The notes below the pieces were generated by a model. The model searched no databases. It had not been told where the DNA came from and worked only from the letters and a program-made list of their open reading frames with translations. The position numbers and the translations under genes were made by a program. A DNA stretch of 64,000 nucleotides from DASVBE01 sp963770375 (GTDB lineage: Bacteria > Actinomycetota > Actinomycetes > Streptosporangiales > Streptosporangiaceae): assembly GCA_963770375.1 (NCBI GenBank), contig CAVYPM010000021.1:124001-188000 (forward strand), in the 5' to 3' direction. Shown here piece after piece: positions 16,877-24,818 of this stretch. The first letter of the stretch is position 1. The number at the start of each line of letters is the position of its first letter.

Positions 16877-18055
16877 GTGACGGATTCAGCCAGCGCGGGC
16901 ATCGGCGCACCTACCCCCGGACCGCTGTCCGGCCTGGTGGTCGCGGACTTCTCCCGGGTGCTGGCCGGACCCTACGCCACCATGCTGCTGGCCGACCTGG
17001 GCGCCGAGGTCATCAAGGTGGAGAGCCCGTCCGGCGACGACACCCGGCACTGGATCCCGCCGGTCCGCGACGGCGTGGGCACGTACTACCTGGCCGTCAA
17101 CCGCAACAAGCGGTCGATCGTGCTGGACCTGGCCGACCAGTCAGACATCGAGGTGGCGCACGCCCTGTCGGCCCGCGCCGACGTGTTCATCCAGAACTTC
17201 AAGCCCGGCGGCCTGGTCCGGTTCGGCCTCGACTACGACGCGGTCAAAGCCAGGAACCCGGCCGTGATCTACTGCTCGATCAGCGGCTTCGGCACCACCG
17301 GCGGAGCCGCCCTGCCCGGCTACGACCTCCTCGTCCAGGCCGTCTCCGGCCTCATGAGCATCACCGGCAGCCCGGACGGCCCGCCGTACCGGTCCGGGAT
17401 CTCGCTGTTCGACGTGATGACCGGGCTGCACAGCGCGATCGGCGTCCTGGCCGCCCTGCACCACCGCGACGAGACCGGCGAGGGCCAGCACGTGGAGACC
17501 GCGCTGCTGTCCAGCGCGCTGTCCGCGATGGTCAACCAGACCTCCGCCTACGTGGCCGGCGGGGTCACGCCGCGCCGGATGGGCAACGCGCACCTCAGCC
17601 TGTTCCCGTACGAGCCGCTGCCCACCGGCGACGGCGAGCTCATCGTCGCGGCCGGCAACGACGGCCAGTTCCGCCGCCTGTGCCAGGCCATCGGCGCCCC
17701 GGAACTGGCCGACGACCCGAGGTTCGCCACCTCCGGCGACCGCAACGTCCGCCGTGCGGAGCTCAAACCGCTGCTGCTCGAGCGGCTGGCCACCCGTTCC
17801 GCGGCCGACTGGTTCCCGGTCCTGACCAAGGCCGGCGTCCCGTGCGGCCCGATCAACGACGTCAGCCAGGGTGTCGCGCTGGCCACCGACCTGGGCCTGG
17901 CGCCGGTCGCCGAGGCCGGCGGCATCCCCACCACCAGAAACCCGATCACGCTGTCCGCCACGCCCGCTCGCTACGACCTGGCCCCGCCAGCCCTCGACGC
18001 AGACGGCGCGGCGGTCCGCTCCTGGCTCGGATTCGGCTCGCAGGAAGGCGGATGA
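16877..18055 (+). CDS. CaiB/BaiF (class III) CoA transferase
   Basis: A 392-residue class III CoA transferase: G-P-L-S-G-L-V-V-A-D-F-S-R-V-L-A-G-P-Y at the start, L-G-A-E-V-I-K-V-E then G-D-D-T-R-H-W, and Y-D-L-L-V-Q-A-V-S-G, where the D is the probable catalytic Asp. It moves CoA between carboxylic acids such as succinate and an organic acid. The GTG at 16877 follows GGCAGGAG; an in-frame GTG at 16859 is an alternative. A TTGACA lies upstream at about 16813. It directly abuts the citryl-CoA-lyase-like gene, so the pair likely activates and then cleaves one C-C bond. Confidence 0.85.
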   Translation: MTDSASAGIGAPTPGPLSGLVVADFSRVLAGPYATMLLADLGAEVIKVESPSGDDTRHWIPPVRDGVGTYYLAVNRNKRSIVLDLADQSDIEVAHALSARADVFIQNFKPGGLVRFGLDYDAVKARNPAVIYCSISGFGTTGGAALPGYDLLVQAVSGLMSITGSPDGPPYRSGISLFDVMTGLHSAIGVLAALHHRDETGEGQHVETALLSSALSAMVNQTSAYVAGGVTPRRMGNAHLSLFPYEPLPTGDGELIVAAGNDGQFRRLCQAIGAPELADDPRFATSGDRNVRRAELKPLLLERLATRSAADWFPVLTKAGVPCGPINDVSQGVALATDLGLAPVAEAGGIPTTRNPITLSATPARYDLAPPALDADGAAVRSWLGFGSQEGG

Positions 18056-18847
18056 TTGTCTTTTAATACGGAATTCCCGACGTCGGTCGGCACGTCAGAA
18101 GCTGACTCGATCACCCTGCTCGGCCATGACCTCCCCAACGAGCTCATCGGCCATGTTGGGTTCGGCGAGCTGGCCTACTGGCTGATCACGCAGCGACGGC
18201 CCACCCCCGGGCAGGCCAGGGTCTTCGACGCGGTGCTGGTCGCCCTGGCCGACCACGGCTTCACGCCCACCGCGATCGCCGCCCGGCTGACCTACCTCAG
18301 CGCGCCGGACGCCCTGCAGGGCGCGCTCGCCGCCGGGCTGCTCGGCGGCGGGTCCCGGTTCCTGGGCGTGACCGAGGACACCGGCGTGTTCCTGGCCGAG
18401 GCGCTGGCCAGTGTCGATGAGCTACCGGACAGCGAGGCGGGCTGGGACGAGCTGGCCGCCGCCGCGATCCGGGCCCGGCGCGCGGCCGGGCAGCTGGTGC
18501 CTGGTCTCGGGCATCCGGTGCACAAGGCCGGTGACCCGCGGACCCCGGTACTGATCAGCCTTGCCCGGGAGGCTGGTGTGTACGGACCGTACCTCTCACT
18601 CTTCGAGTCGGTGGGACGCGTCCACCCGGCAATCCTGGGTCGCACCCTGCCGCTCAATGGCGCGGGGGTGTGCGGCGCCGCGCTGGCCGACGCCGGCATC
18701 GACGTGGCCCTGCTGCGCGGGGTGGCGCTGCTGGCCCGGTGCGCGGGGCTGCTCGGGCATCTGGCCGAGGAGATGCGCCGCCCCGTCGGCAACGCCATCT
18801 ACCAGGCCGTCGACCGTAACGCGGTCTACCTGCCGCCGGACGCCTGA
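18056..18847 (+). CDS. Citryl-CoA lyase / short citrate synthase-like protein
   Basis: A 263-residue protein of the citrate synthase superfamily, much shorter than true citrate synthase (about 370-430). It keeps V-P-G-L-G-H-P-V-H-K, containing the active-site His, and P-L-N-G-A-G-V-C-G-A-A-L-A-D in the small domain. Such short versions act as citryl-CoA or related acyl-CoA lyases. The TTG start follows the CoA transferase stop directly, with AGGAAGGCGG as ribosome binding site. With its neighbour it could form a CoA-activation plus retro-Claisen/aldol step; the substrate is unknown. Confidence 0.7.
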   Translation: MSFNTEFPTSVGTSEADSITLLGHDLPNELIGHVGFGELAYWLITQRRPTPGQARVFDAVLVALADHGFTPTAIAARLTYLSAPDALQGALAAGLLGGGSRFLGVTEDTGVFLAEALASVDELPDSEAGWDELAAAAIRARRAAGQLVPGLGHPVHKAGDPRTPVLISLAREAGVYGPYLSLFESVGRVHPAILGRTLPLNGAGVCGAALADAGIDVALLRGVALLARCAGLLGHLAEEMRRPVGNAIYQAVDRNAVYLPPDA

Positions 18848-18852
18848 CCGGC

Positions 18853-18912
18853 GGTCAGAGCTGCCGGTGGTCAGAGCTGCCGGTGGTCAGAGCTGCCGGT
18901 GGTCAGAGCTGA
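18853..18912. repeat. Tandem repeat, 16-bp unit, 3.75 copies
   Basis: GGTCAGAGCTGCCGGT occurs exactly at 18853, 18869 and 18885, followed by 12 bases of a fourth copy at 18901. It lies between two convergent genes, and the last partial copy contains the stop codon of the SfnB-like gene (18903-18905). Confidence 0.9.
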
Positions 18913-20117
18913 CCGTGCCGGGGCGGCGGGGTGCCGGTCAGCGTCCACCGGCCGATGTGCTGCAGCTTCCAGCGGACCGGGTCGTGCAGCGTGTGCGTGC
19001 GCGCGTTGCGCCAGTGCCGGTCCAGGTTCAGGCCGGCCGCCGCGCTGCGGGTGCCGCCCAGCTCGAACAGGGCCGACGCGGCGTCCACCGCGGCCCGGTC
19101 GGCCGCGGCCTTGGCGATGGCCACCGCGATCGAGGCCGCGCCCGCCTGCTGTGCGTCCAGCCGCCCCGCGGCCCGCTCGCCCTCGGCCGCGTCCAGCTGC
19201 CGCCCGGCGTCGGCCAGCAGCGTCTCCGCCGCCCGGACGGTCACCGCCAGCTCGCCCGCCCGCTGGGCCAGCAGCGGGTCGTCCGCGGCTTTCTCCACGC
19301 CGGCCTCGAACCAGGGCCGCGCTTTCGCGCGCACGAAGGCGGCGGCCTCGTCCAGCGCCCCGCGGGCGATCCCGGCGTCGATGGCGGCGTGCATGAGCTG
19401 GGCAAACGCCCCGTACGTGGTGGGCCCCCCGAACACCGGGTCGCGGGCCACCACCGCGCCGGGACCCACCCGCACCCCCTCCAGCCGCACCGTTCCGCTC
19501 GCGGTCGTCCGCTGGCCCAGGCCGGCCCAGTCGTCGAGCACGGTCAGCCCGCGGGCCGTGCGGGGCACGAAGGCCGCGTAGGCGGCGCCGTCCTGGCCGC
19601 GGGCCAGCACCGGGATGATGTGCGCGAACCACGCCCCGGTGCAGTAGAACTTCTCGCCGGTGATCACGTAGCCGCTGCCGTCGGGCACGATGCTGGTCCG
19701 GATCTGGTCCGGGGTCCGCGTCCCGGCCTCGGCCTGCGCGTTGCCGAACCGCGCTCCGTCCCGTACCGCTGAGAGGATCTCGCGCTGCTGGTCCCGGCTG
19801 CCGCAGCAGCGCAGCAGGTTGACGTAGACGTAGTGGCTGTGCGGAAGCTGGGCCAGGTTCGGGTCGCCGGTGGCCAGGATCCGCAGGACCTCGGCGACGG
19901 CGGACATGGGCAGGTCAGGGCCGCCCAGCCAGGCTGGCACGGTCAGCCCGTACAGGCCCCGGCGGGTCATTTCCTCGACCTCATCGCCGGGCAGGATGAG
20001 CTCGGCGTCGCGGCGGGCCGCCCCGTCCCGGAACGCGGCGGCGAGTTCGGTGGCGGTGGCCAGCGCCTCTTCCTGGCTGGCCGGGATCGCGGCCCGGAAC
20101 TCCATGGTCGATGTCAT
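18903..20117 (-). CDS. SfnB/DszC-like flavin-dependent monooxygenase (acyl-CoA dehydrogenase fold)
   Basis: A 404-residue protein with the acyl-CoA dehydrogenase fold: an N-terminal helical domain with G-L-Y-G-L-T-V-P, G-D-P-N-L-A-Q, a middle beta domain with G-Y-V-I-T-G-E-K-F-Y-C-T-G-A, and a C-terminal helical bundle ending G-L-N-L-D-R-H-W-R-N-A-R-T-H-T-L-H-D-P. The H-W-R-N-x-R-T-H-T tail is diagnostic of the SfnB/DszC/DnmZ subgroup, which oxygenates rather than dehydrogenates, using reduced flavin from a partner reductase. It is divergent from an FMN reductase gene across a short shared promoter, which fits. A sulfur-compound substrate is inferred from the subgroup. Confidence 0.82.
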   Translation of the reverse strand: MTSTMEFRAAIPASQEEALATATELAAAFRDGAARRDAELILPGDEVEEMTRRGLYGLTVPAWLGGPDLPMSAVAEVLRILATGDPNLAQLPHSHYVYVNLLRCCGSRDQQREILSAVRDGARFGNAQAEAGTRTPDQIRTSIVPDGSGYVITGEKFYCTGAWFAHIIPVLARGQDGAAYAAFVPRTARGLTVLDDWAGLGQRTTASGTVRLEGVRVGPGAVVARDPVFGGPTTYGAFAQLMHAAIDAGIARGALDEAAAFVRAKARPWFEAGVEKAADDPLLAQRAGELAVTVRAAETLLADAGRQLDAAEGERAAGRLDAQQAGAASIAVAIAKAAADRAAVDAASALFELGGTRSAAAGLNLDRHWRNARTHTLHDPVRWKLQHIGRWTLTGTPPPRHGQL

Positions 20118-20126
20118 GAGCTAAAT

Positions 20127-20152
20127 ACTATAAAATCGATCGGAAAAATCAA
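20127..20152. promoter_or_regulatory. Conserved 26-bp element, copy 1 (SfnB/FMN reductase divergent promoter)
   Basis: An AT-rich island with core TCGATCGGAAA. It matches copy 2 at 21428-21453 (opposite strand) in 21 of 26 positions by my count. Read toward SfnB, the end supplies TATAGT, a near-consensus -10 box nine bases before the ATG at 20117, so that message has almost no leader. The GGAAA end faces the FMN reductase gene, as it faces the flavin reductase gene in copy 2. Confidence 0.7.
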
Positions 20153-20180
20153 CTTCACATGCGGTGCAGAGAACGGCATC

Positions 20181-20708
20181 ATGGGCAGTGTGCTGAGCAT
20201 CGCGGTGGTCACCGGCAACCCGAAGCCCGCCTCACGGACGCTGGGGGTGGCGACGGCAGTAGCCCGCGCGCTGGCCGGCGGCCTGGGCGGGGCGGGCGAC
20301 GGGCCGCTGGTAGTCGACCTGGCCGAGCACGCGGCGTCGCTGTTCGACCCGGGCGCGGCGGAGCTGTCCGAACTGGTCCGCCAGGTCGCGGCGAGCGACG
20401 TGCTCGTTGCCGCGTCGCCCACCTACAAGGCCAGCTACACGGGCATGCTCAAGGCGTTCTTCGACCGGTACGGCAACAACGGCCTGGCCGGGGTGACGGC
20501 GGTCCCGGTCATGACCGGCGCCTGGGCCGGGCACCTGCTAGCCGCCGAGGTCCACCTGCGCCCCCTGCTGGTCGAACTAGGTGCATCGGTCCCCACCCGC
20601 GCCCTGTACGTGACGGAGCCGCAGCTCCCCGACCTGGACGCAGTAGTAGCAACCTGGACCGAGACAGCCCTCCCCCAGCTCCGCCGGGCCCTGAACCAGA
20701 CCTCCTAA
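20181..20708 (+). CDS. NAD(P)H-dependent FMN reductase (MsuE/SsuE type)
   Basis: A 175-residue flavodoxin-like reductase: L-S-I-A-V-V-T-G-N-P-K-P-A-S-R-T (phosphate loop), A-S-P-T-Y-K-A-S-Y-T-G-M-L-K-A-F-F-D (flavin binding), then V-P-V-M-T-G-A. It supplies reduced FMN to two-component monooxygenases, here most likely the divergent SfnB-like enzyme. I chose the ATG at 20181; a GTG at 20189 is less likely. The conserved 26-bp element ends about 28 bases upstream. Confidence 0.86.
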   Translation: MGSVLSIAVVTGNPKPASRTLGVATAVARALAGGLGGAGDGPLVVDLAEHAASLFDPGAAELSELVRQVAASDVLVAASPTYKASYTGMLKAFFDRYGNNGLAGVTAVPVMTGAWAGHLLAAEVHLRPLLVELGASVPTRALYVTEPQLPDLDAVVATWTETALPQLRRALNQTS

Positions 20709-20805
20709 CCACCCGCCCAGCCCAGGAACCTGCCCCAGGAAGCTGCCCGCTGGAGCTGGGTTGTCTTGGCTGGTCAGCTCACGGCGGCGCCGGCGCCGCG
20801 CTGGG

Positions 20806-21348
20806 TCAGGCGGACTCTGGCCGGGTGAACTGGCCGCGGTGGTGCAGCAGCGGCGGGCCAGGCTGGTTCAGGTCGGCCTGCAGGACCCGGCCGACCACCA
20901 GCTCGTGATCCCCGACCGTGACCAGTGAGGCGGTGGCGCAGATCAGATGCACGGTGGCGCCCGCCAGCAGCGGAAGACCGGCCGGGCCGGTGCGCCACTG
21001 GGTGGCCGGGCCGAACCGGTCCGCGCCCTTGCGGGCGAATCGGGCGGCGGTGTCCTGGTGGTTGTGACCCATCAGGTTGACCGCGAAGTGCCGGGCCTGC
21101 TGGACGGCGGGCCAGTTGGACGAACCGTGCCCGATGTAGAAGGACACCAGCGGCGGGTCGAGGCTGGCCGAGCTGAACGAGGTGACGGTCAGCCCCGCCG
21201 GGCCGGCCAGCGTGACGATGGCGACCCCGGCCGGGTGCCGGCCCAGCGCCTGGCGGAACTGGCCGGTGTCGACCATACGCGTCGCGACGGGCGCGAGGTG
21301 CGGCGCAGAAGTTGCCCAGCGAGTGGCGGCGGGAGCAGAAGAGGACAC
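20806..21348 (-). CDS. Flavin reductase-like domain protein (HpaC/DszD type)
   Basis: About 180 residues of the flavin-reductase-like split-barrel family: A-L-G-R-H-P-A-G-V-A-I-V-T, then T-S-F-S-S-A-S-L-D-P-P-L-V-S-F-Y-I, H-F-A-V-N-L-M-G, and a G-D-H-E-L-V-V-G-R-V segment near the end. It reduces FMN or FAD with NAD(P)H for a monooxygenase partner. Start GTG at 21348 with AGGCAGG upstream; an ATG at 21276 begins the conserved core. A second copy of the 26-bp promoter element lies 80-105 bases upstream in the same orientation relative to the gene as for the FMN reductase. Confidence 0.84.
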   Translation of the reverse strand: MSSSAPAATRWATSAPHLAPVATRMVDTGQFRQALGRHPAGVAIVTLAGPAGLTVTSFSSASLDPPLVSFYIGHGSSNWPAVQQARHFAVNLMGHNHQDTAARFARKGADRFGPATQWRTGPAGLPLLAGATVHLICATASLVTVGDHELVVGRVLQADLNQPGPPLLHHRGQFTRPESA

Positions 21349-21427
21349 GTAACCTGCCTTCTCGTTGTGAGCTGCGGCCGGTGGCTGGCCTCGCCTTTCT
21401 CTAAGCTGCCATCCACATGATCCTTAG

Positions 21428-21453
21428 TCAATATTTCCGATCGACTTAATAGT
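21428..21453. promoter_or_regulatory. Conserved 26-bp element, copy 2 (flavin reductase promoter)
   Basis: The reverse complement of this stretch matches the element at 20127-20152 (21/26), including the core TCGATCGGAAA. It is in a short AT-rich island upstream of the flavin reductase gene. A TTGACT overlaps its left end on the minus strand and could be a -35 box. Confidence 0.7.
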
Positions 21454-21489
21454 TAATCGTCCTAAGGGTCTGCTGGCCTCAGCACACGG

Positions 21490-21522
21490 CACAGGGCCGG
21501 CCCGGGAAGGGCCGGCCCTGTG
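21490..21522 (-). terminator. Strong hairpin terminator of the MFS gene
   Basis: A perfect 14-bp stem, 21490-21503 with 21509-21522 (CACAGGGCCGGCCC and its complement), loop GGGAA, 15 bases after the exporter stop codon. Confidence 0.75.
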
Positions 21523-21536
21523 GACGGGGACGACGG

Positions 21537-23021
21537 CTAGTGGGTGACGGCCAGTTCGCCAGCGGGCTCGGCGGCCGGCGCCATCGGGATGTCCACCTGC
21601 TCCCGGGCCCGGCGGGGCATCCAGAAGGCCACCACGAACGAGGCGATCAGCAGCCCGACGGTGAGCACCGCGGTCCACTGCGCGGCGCTGGAGAACACCT
21701 GGGCGTGCTGCCCGTGCCCGCCGAGCAGGCTGAAGAACACCGCGCCCAGGCCGGCCACGCCCAGCGCCATCCCGAGCGAGTTGATGGTCTGCAGGGCACC
21801 GGAGGCCGAGCCGATCACCGGCAGCGGGACGTCGGCCAGGATGATGTCGAACAGCGGCACGAACACCATGCCCATGCCGATCCCGCCGATGATCATCGGG
21901 GCCAGCAGGTCCAGCGTGCTGATCTGCGGGCCCAGGAGCCGCAGCACCAGGCAGACGCTCACCAGGCCGATGGTCTCCACGACCAGGCCGGCGTGCACGA
22001 TCCGGCGGCCGAGGCGGGCCATGGTCATCCCGGCCACGGCCGAGCCGACGAAGGCGCCGGCCGCCCACGGCGCGGTGGTCAGCGCCGAGTGCCACGGGGT
22101 GAAGCCCAGGCCCTCCTGCAGGAACACGTTGAAGATCAGCACGATGCCGCCCAGCGACGCGGTGAACACCACGGCGAACAGCACGCCGGAGGTGTACGAC
22201 CGGCGGCGGAAGATGGCCGGGTCGACCAGCGGGGCCGCGCCGGTCCGCTGGCGCCGCAGCTGATACCAGCCGAAGCCGGCCAGCACCGGCACGGACGCGG
22301 CCAGCATCGCGAACAGGTACGGCGGCCAGCCCTGCGCGTGGCCCTCGGCCAGCGGGTAGACCAGCAGGAACATGCCGGCCCCGGCGACCAGCGCGCCCGG
22401 CAGATCGAGCCGGGACCGGGTCTGCGGGCGGTCCGCGGACGGCAGCAGGCGAGCTCCGGCGAGCAGAGCGAACGCCCCGATCGGCAGGTTGACCAGGAAG
22501 ATCATCCGCCAGCCGGTGCCGAACAGGTCGGCGCCGATCAGCCCGCCGGCCGCGATCGGGCCGAGCATCGCGGACAGGCCCATCACCGGTCCGTATACGC
22601 CGATCGCCTTGCCCGTCTGCTCGGCCGGGAACAGGTCCCGGATCAGGCCGAACACCTGCGGGATCATGATCGCGCCAACGGCGCCCTGGAGCGCGCGGGC
22701 GGCGATCAGCTCGCTCGGGGTAACGGCCGCCGCGCAGGCCGCGGAGGCGGCCATGAACCCGGCGATGCCGATCAGCAGCACGCGCTTGCGGCCCCACAGG
22801 TCGCCGAGCCGGCCACCGACAAGCAGGCCGACGGCCATGGCCAGCGTGTACCCGGCCGTGACCCACTCGATAACCGCGTACGACCCGCCCAGGCTGGCCC
22901 GGATAGCGGGCGCCGCAACCTGGGTGATCGTCGAGTCCAGCAGATCCATCACAGCGGCCACCACAGCCGCGCTAAAGGCCAGCCAGCGAAGGGCGCCAGT
23001 CGGGCGAGCCGATGAGGTCAT
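21537..23021 (-). CDS. MFS drug exporter, DHA2 (14-helix) family
   Basis: A 494-residue transporter with 14 hydrophobic helices. Motif A is seen as G-G-R-L-G-D-L-W-G-R-K-R after helix 2. Motif D1-like L-D-S-T-I-T-Q-V-A-A-P-A-I lies in helix 1, and the antiporter motif C-like region reads G-P-V-M-G-L-S-A-M-L-G-P. These are the EmrB/QacA proton-coupled multidrug exporters. It is divergent from a TetR regulator across a 98-bp region with two dyads, the standard repressor/efflux pair. The exported compound is unknown. Confidence 0.9.
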   Translation of the reverse strand: MTSSARPTGALRWLAFSAAVVAAVMDLLDSTITQVAAPAIRASLGGSYAVIEWVTAGYTLAMAVGLLVGGRLGDLWGRKRVLLIGIAGFMAASAACAAAVTPSELIAARALQGAVGAIMIPQVFGLIRDLFPAEQTGKAIGVYGPVMGLSAMLGPIAAGGLIGADLFGTGWRMIFLVNLPIGAFALLAGARLLPSADRPQTRSRLDLPGALVAGAGMFLLVYPLAEGHAQGWPPYLFAMLAASVPVLAGFGWYQLRRQRTGAAPLVDPAIFRRRSYTSGVLFAVVFTASLGGIVLIFNVFLQEGLGFTPWHSALTTAPWAAGAFVGSAVAGMTMARLGRRIVHAGLVVETIGLVSVCLVLRLLGPQISTLDLLAPMIIGGIGMGMVFVPLFDIILADVPLPVIGSASGALQTINSLGMALGVAGLGAVFFSLLGGHGQHAQVFSSAAQWTAVLTVGLLIASFVVAFWMPRRAREQVDIPMAPAAEPAGELAVTH

Positions 23022-23040
23022 CCCAGCCTCCTCGTTCTAT

Positions 23041-23106
23041 CGGAACGAAATGTTCTGTTCCATCAGAATACCACGGCCTACCGTCAGAACGGAATACTTT
23101 GTTCCG
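23041..23106. promoter_or_regulatory. Paired TetR operators between exporter and regulator genes
   Basis: Two dyads of the same type: GGAAC-10-GTTCC at 23042-23061 and CGGAA-7-TTCCG at 23090-23106, both built from GGAA/TTCC arms with AT-rich centres. They are 98-bp interval neighbours of the exporter and TetR starts and could repress both promoters. Confidence 0.6.
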
Positions 23107-23119
23107 CTAGGATGGAGAG

Positions 23120-23938
23120 ATGAGCGAGACGACTTCGGCGCCCGCTGGGCCCGCGGCGGGTGCGGCATCCAGCGAGGCGGTGGCGGCGCGGGTGGCCGAG
23201 CTGACCGCGGCCGCCGTCATGGATCCCGCGGCACCGGCTAGCCCCCCAGGTGCGGCGGGCTCGGCGGGCAGCGCCGCTGCGGCGGGGCCTATGAGCGGGC
23301 GGCGGAAGCAGGCGGCCCGCAATGACCAGCTGATCCTTGAGTCGGCCCGGGCGGTGTTCCTGGAGGATCCGGGTGCGCCGATCACCGCGGTCGCGCAGCA
23401 CGCGAAGGTTGGCATCAGCGCGCTGTACAGCCGGTACGGCAGCAAGGAGGAACTCCTGCGGCGGCTGTGCGCGGAGGGCCTGGCCCGGTTCGTGGCCGAG
23501 ACCGAGGCTGCCCTGGCCGACCCCGGCGAGCCGTGGACGGTGTTCGCCGGGTTCATCCGCCGGCTGGTCGCGGCGGATACCAGCTCGATGACCCTGGCGC
23601 TGGCCGGCCGCTTCACCCCGACCCCGGCCATGTTCGAGCTGGCCATGCGGAGCGACGTGCTGCTGCGCGAGCTGTTCGACCGGGTACGGCCTGCCCTGCG
23701 GGACGACGCGGACGTGCACGACTTGTCGCTTATCTTCGAGATGATCGCGGCGATCAAGACCCCGGACCGGGACCGGACCATGGAACTGCGCCAGCGCTAC
23801 ACCGACGTGGTCCTGGCCGGCCTGCGCGCGCCCGCCCCCGGCACACCGCCGCCACGACCCGCTGCCCGGCCGCCCGCCCCGCTTCGAGGAACTCAGCGCC
23901 CGCTGGACCCCCAGGAACGGCGCCTCCTGACTCCATGA
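23120..23938 (+). CDS. TetR family transcriptional regulator
   Basis: A 272-residue regulator. The first 57 residues are Ala/Gly/Pro-rich and look disordered. The DNA-binding part begins with A-R-N-D-Q-L-I-L-E-S-A-R-A-V-F-L-E and continues to I-T-A-V-A-Q-H-A-K-V-G-I-S-A-L-Y-S-R-Y-G-S-K-E-E-L-L, a canonical TetR helix-turn-helix. A ligand-binding helical domain follows, then a Pro-rich tail. A start at the ATG 23291 would give a normal-length protein, but the ATG at 23120 has GGAG and follows the operators closely. It presumably represses the divergent exporter. Confidence 0.88.
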   Translation: MSETTSAPAGPAAGAASSEAVAARVAELTAAAVMDPAAPASPPGAAGSAGSAAAAGPMSGRRKQAARNDQLILESARAVFLEDPGAPITAVAQHAKVGISALYSRYGSKEELLRRLCAEGLARFVAETEAALADPGEPWTVFAGFIRRLVAADTSSMTLALAGRFTPTPAMFELAMRSDVLLRELFDRVRPALRDDADVHDLSLIFEMIAAIKTPDRDRTMELRQRYTDVVLAGLRAPAPGTPPPRPAARPPAPLRGTQRPLDPQERRLLTP

Positions 23939-24818
23939 TCGCGGTGGACCACCCGGCTCTGATGGCCAGCGCCGGCAGCCAGCCGACCCGCCGGGCCGGG
24001 CCGCGTCTCACTGATCCGTCAGGCTTTGCGGTGCCCCGGCAGCCAAGAGCCTGACGGATCAGCGGAGGCCGGCTAATCATGATCACCGCTGGGTACCCGG
24101 TGCAGCCAGCCATCCGCATGTCAGGCCGGAAGCGGTTCCGCCGGTCGGGGAGCCCTCCAGCGCTCTGCTGCTGCCGCGATATATGCCCCACCCCCGCAGG
24201 CGGGCCTTCTGCCGGCGCTGATGGCCGCGTTCGCGGATGATCCGCGAGGCTGCGGCGTGTGCCTCCGGCACTCGCGGCCCGGTCGAGATCACGGGGTCCG
24301 CGCTGCCGCGGTACAGCGACGCCTACCTGCAGCGCTGCTGCCGTGCGGCGCGGCTAGCACTGGCCCCTCGCCTGCGGGCGCAGCGCCAGCCAGATCGACC
24401 TGCGTGACGGCCGACTACGAGACTCTCGGCAACTCGCTTCCGCCACCTGCGACACGCACCTGGTCCCCCGGTTCCGTGAGGACCCGGCCCCTGGCCGCCC
24501 CTACCCGCTGGCACCTCCAGGCTGCCGGGCAGCGCGAGAACCGCCGGAGGAACGCCTGCTCAGGCTGACGCCCCTCGCGCGGTGGATTTCCTGCCGCCCA
24601 GCACCGGAATTCCACCGTGATCATGAGACTGCAGATGGCGATTGTTACCATGGCTGTCACGGCATGATGCGTACGCCGTCCGCCGCCGCCGTCTGCGCCT
24701 GCGCCACATGACGGCATTGCCGGTCAAGGTCTCCCGGGGCCCGCGACTATCCGCTGTCCGGCAGGCATGCCCTTCCCTCGGCGGGATGCGCGGGGTCTCG
24801 CCGGAGATGGACGCAGCC
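23939..24818. other. Long gene-poor interval
   Basis: About 880 bases without a gene I can support. Open frames here are short, Arg/Pro-rich and unlike known families, and no frame dominates. Base composition is somewhat lower in GC than the flanks. The left part holds a 15-bp inverted repeat (24011-24062). The right end before 24819 holds AT-richer patches that may be the promoter of the globin-ankyrin gene. It could be a decayed gene, but I cannot name one. Confidence 0.4.
24011..24062. terminator. 15-bp perfect inverted repeat
   Basis: CTGATCCGTCAGGCT at 24011-24025 pairs with 24048-24062, loop 22 bases with a small inner TGCC/GGCA stem. It starts 73 bases after the TetR stop and most simply is its terminator. 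Confidence 0.5.

Noticed and set aside
14959..16902. A 647-residue reading of the LigB frame
   Set aside because: The N-terminal half is the antisense of the IclR gene; a GTG with AGGAG at 15852 starts the conserved dioxygenase.
18853..18912. Tandem repeat considered as a CRISPR array
   Set aside because: Repeats are adjacent without spacers and no cas genes are present.
24011..24062. Inverted repeat considered as insertion-sequence ends
   Set aside because: The arms enclose only 22 bases and no transposase frame or target duplication is visible nearby.
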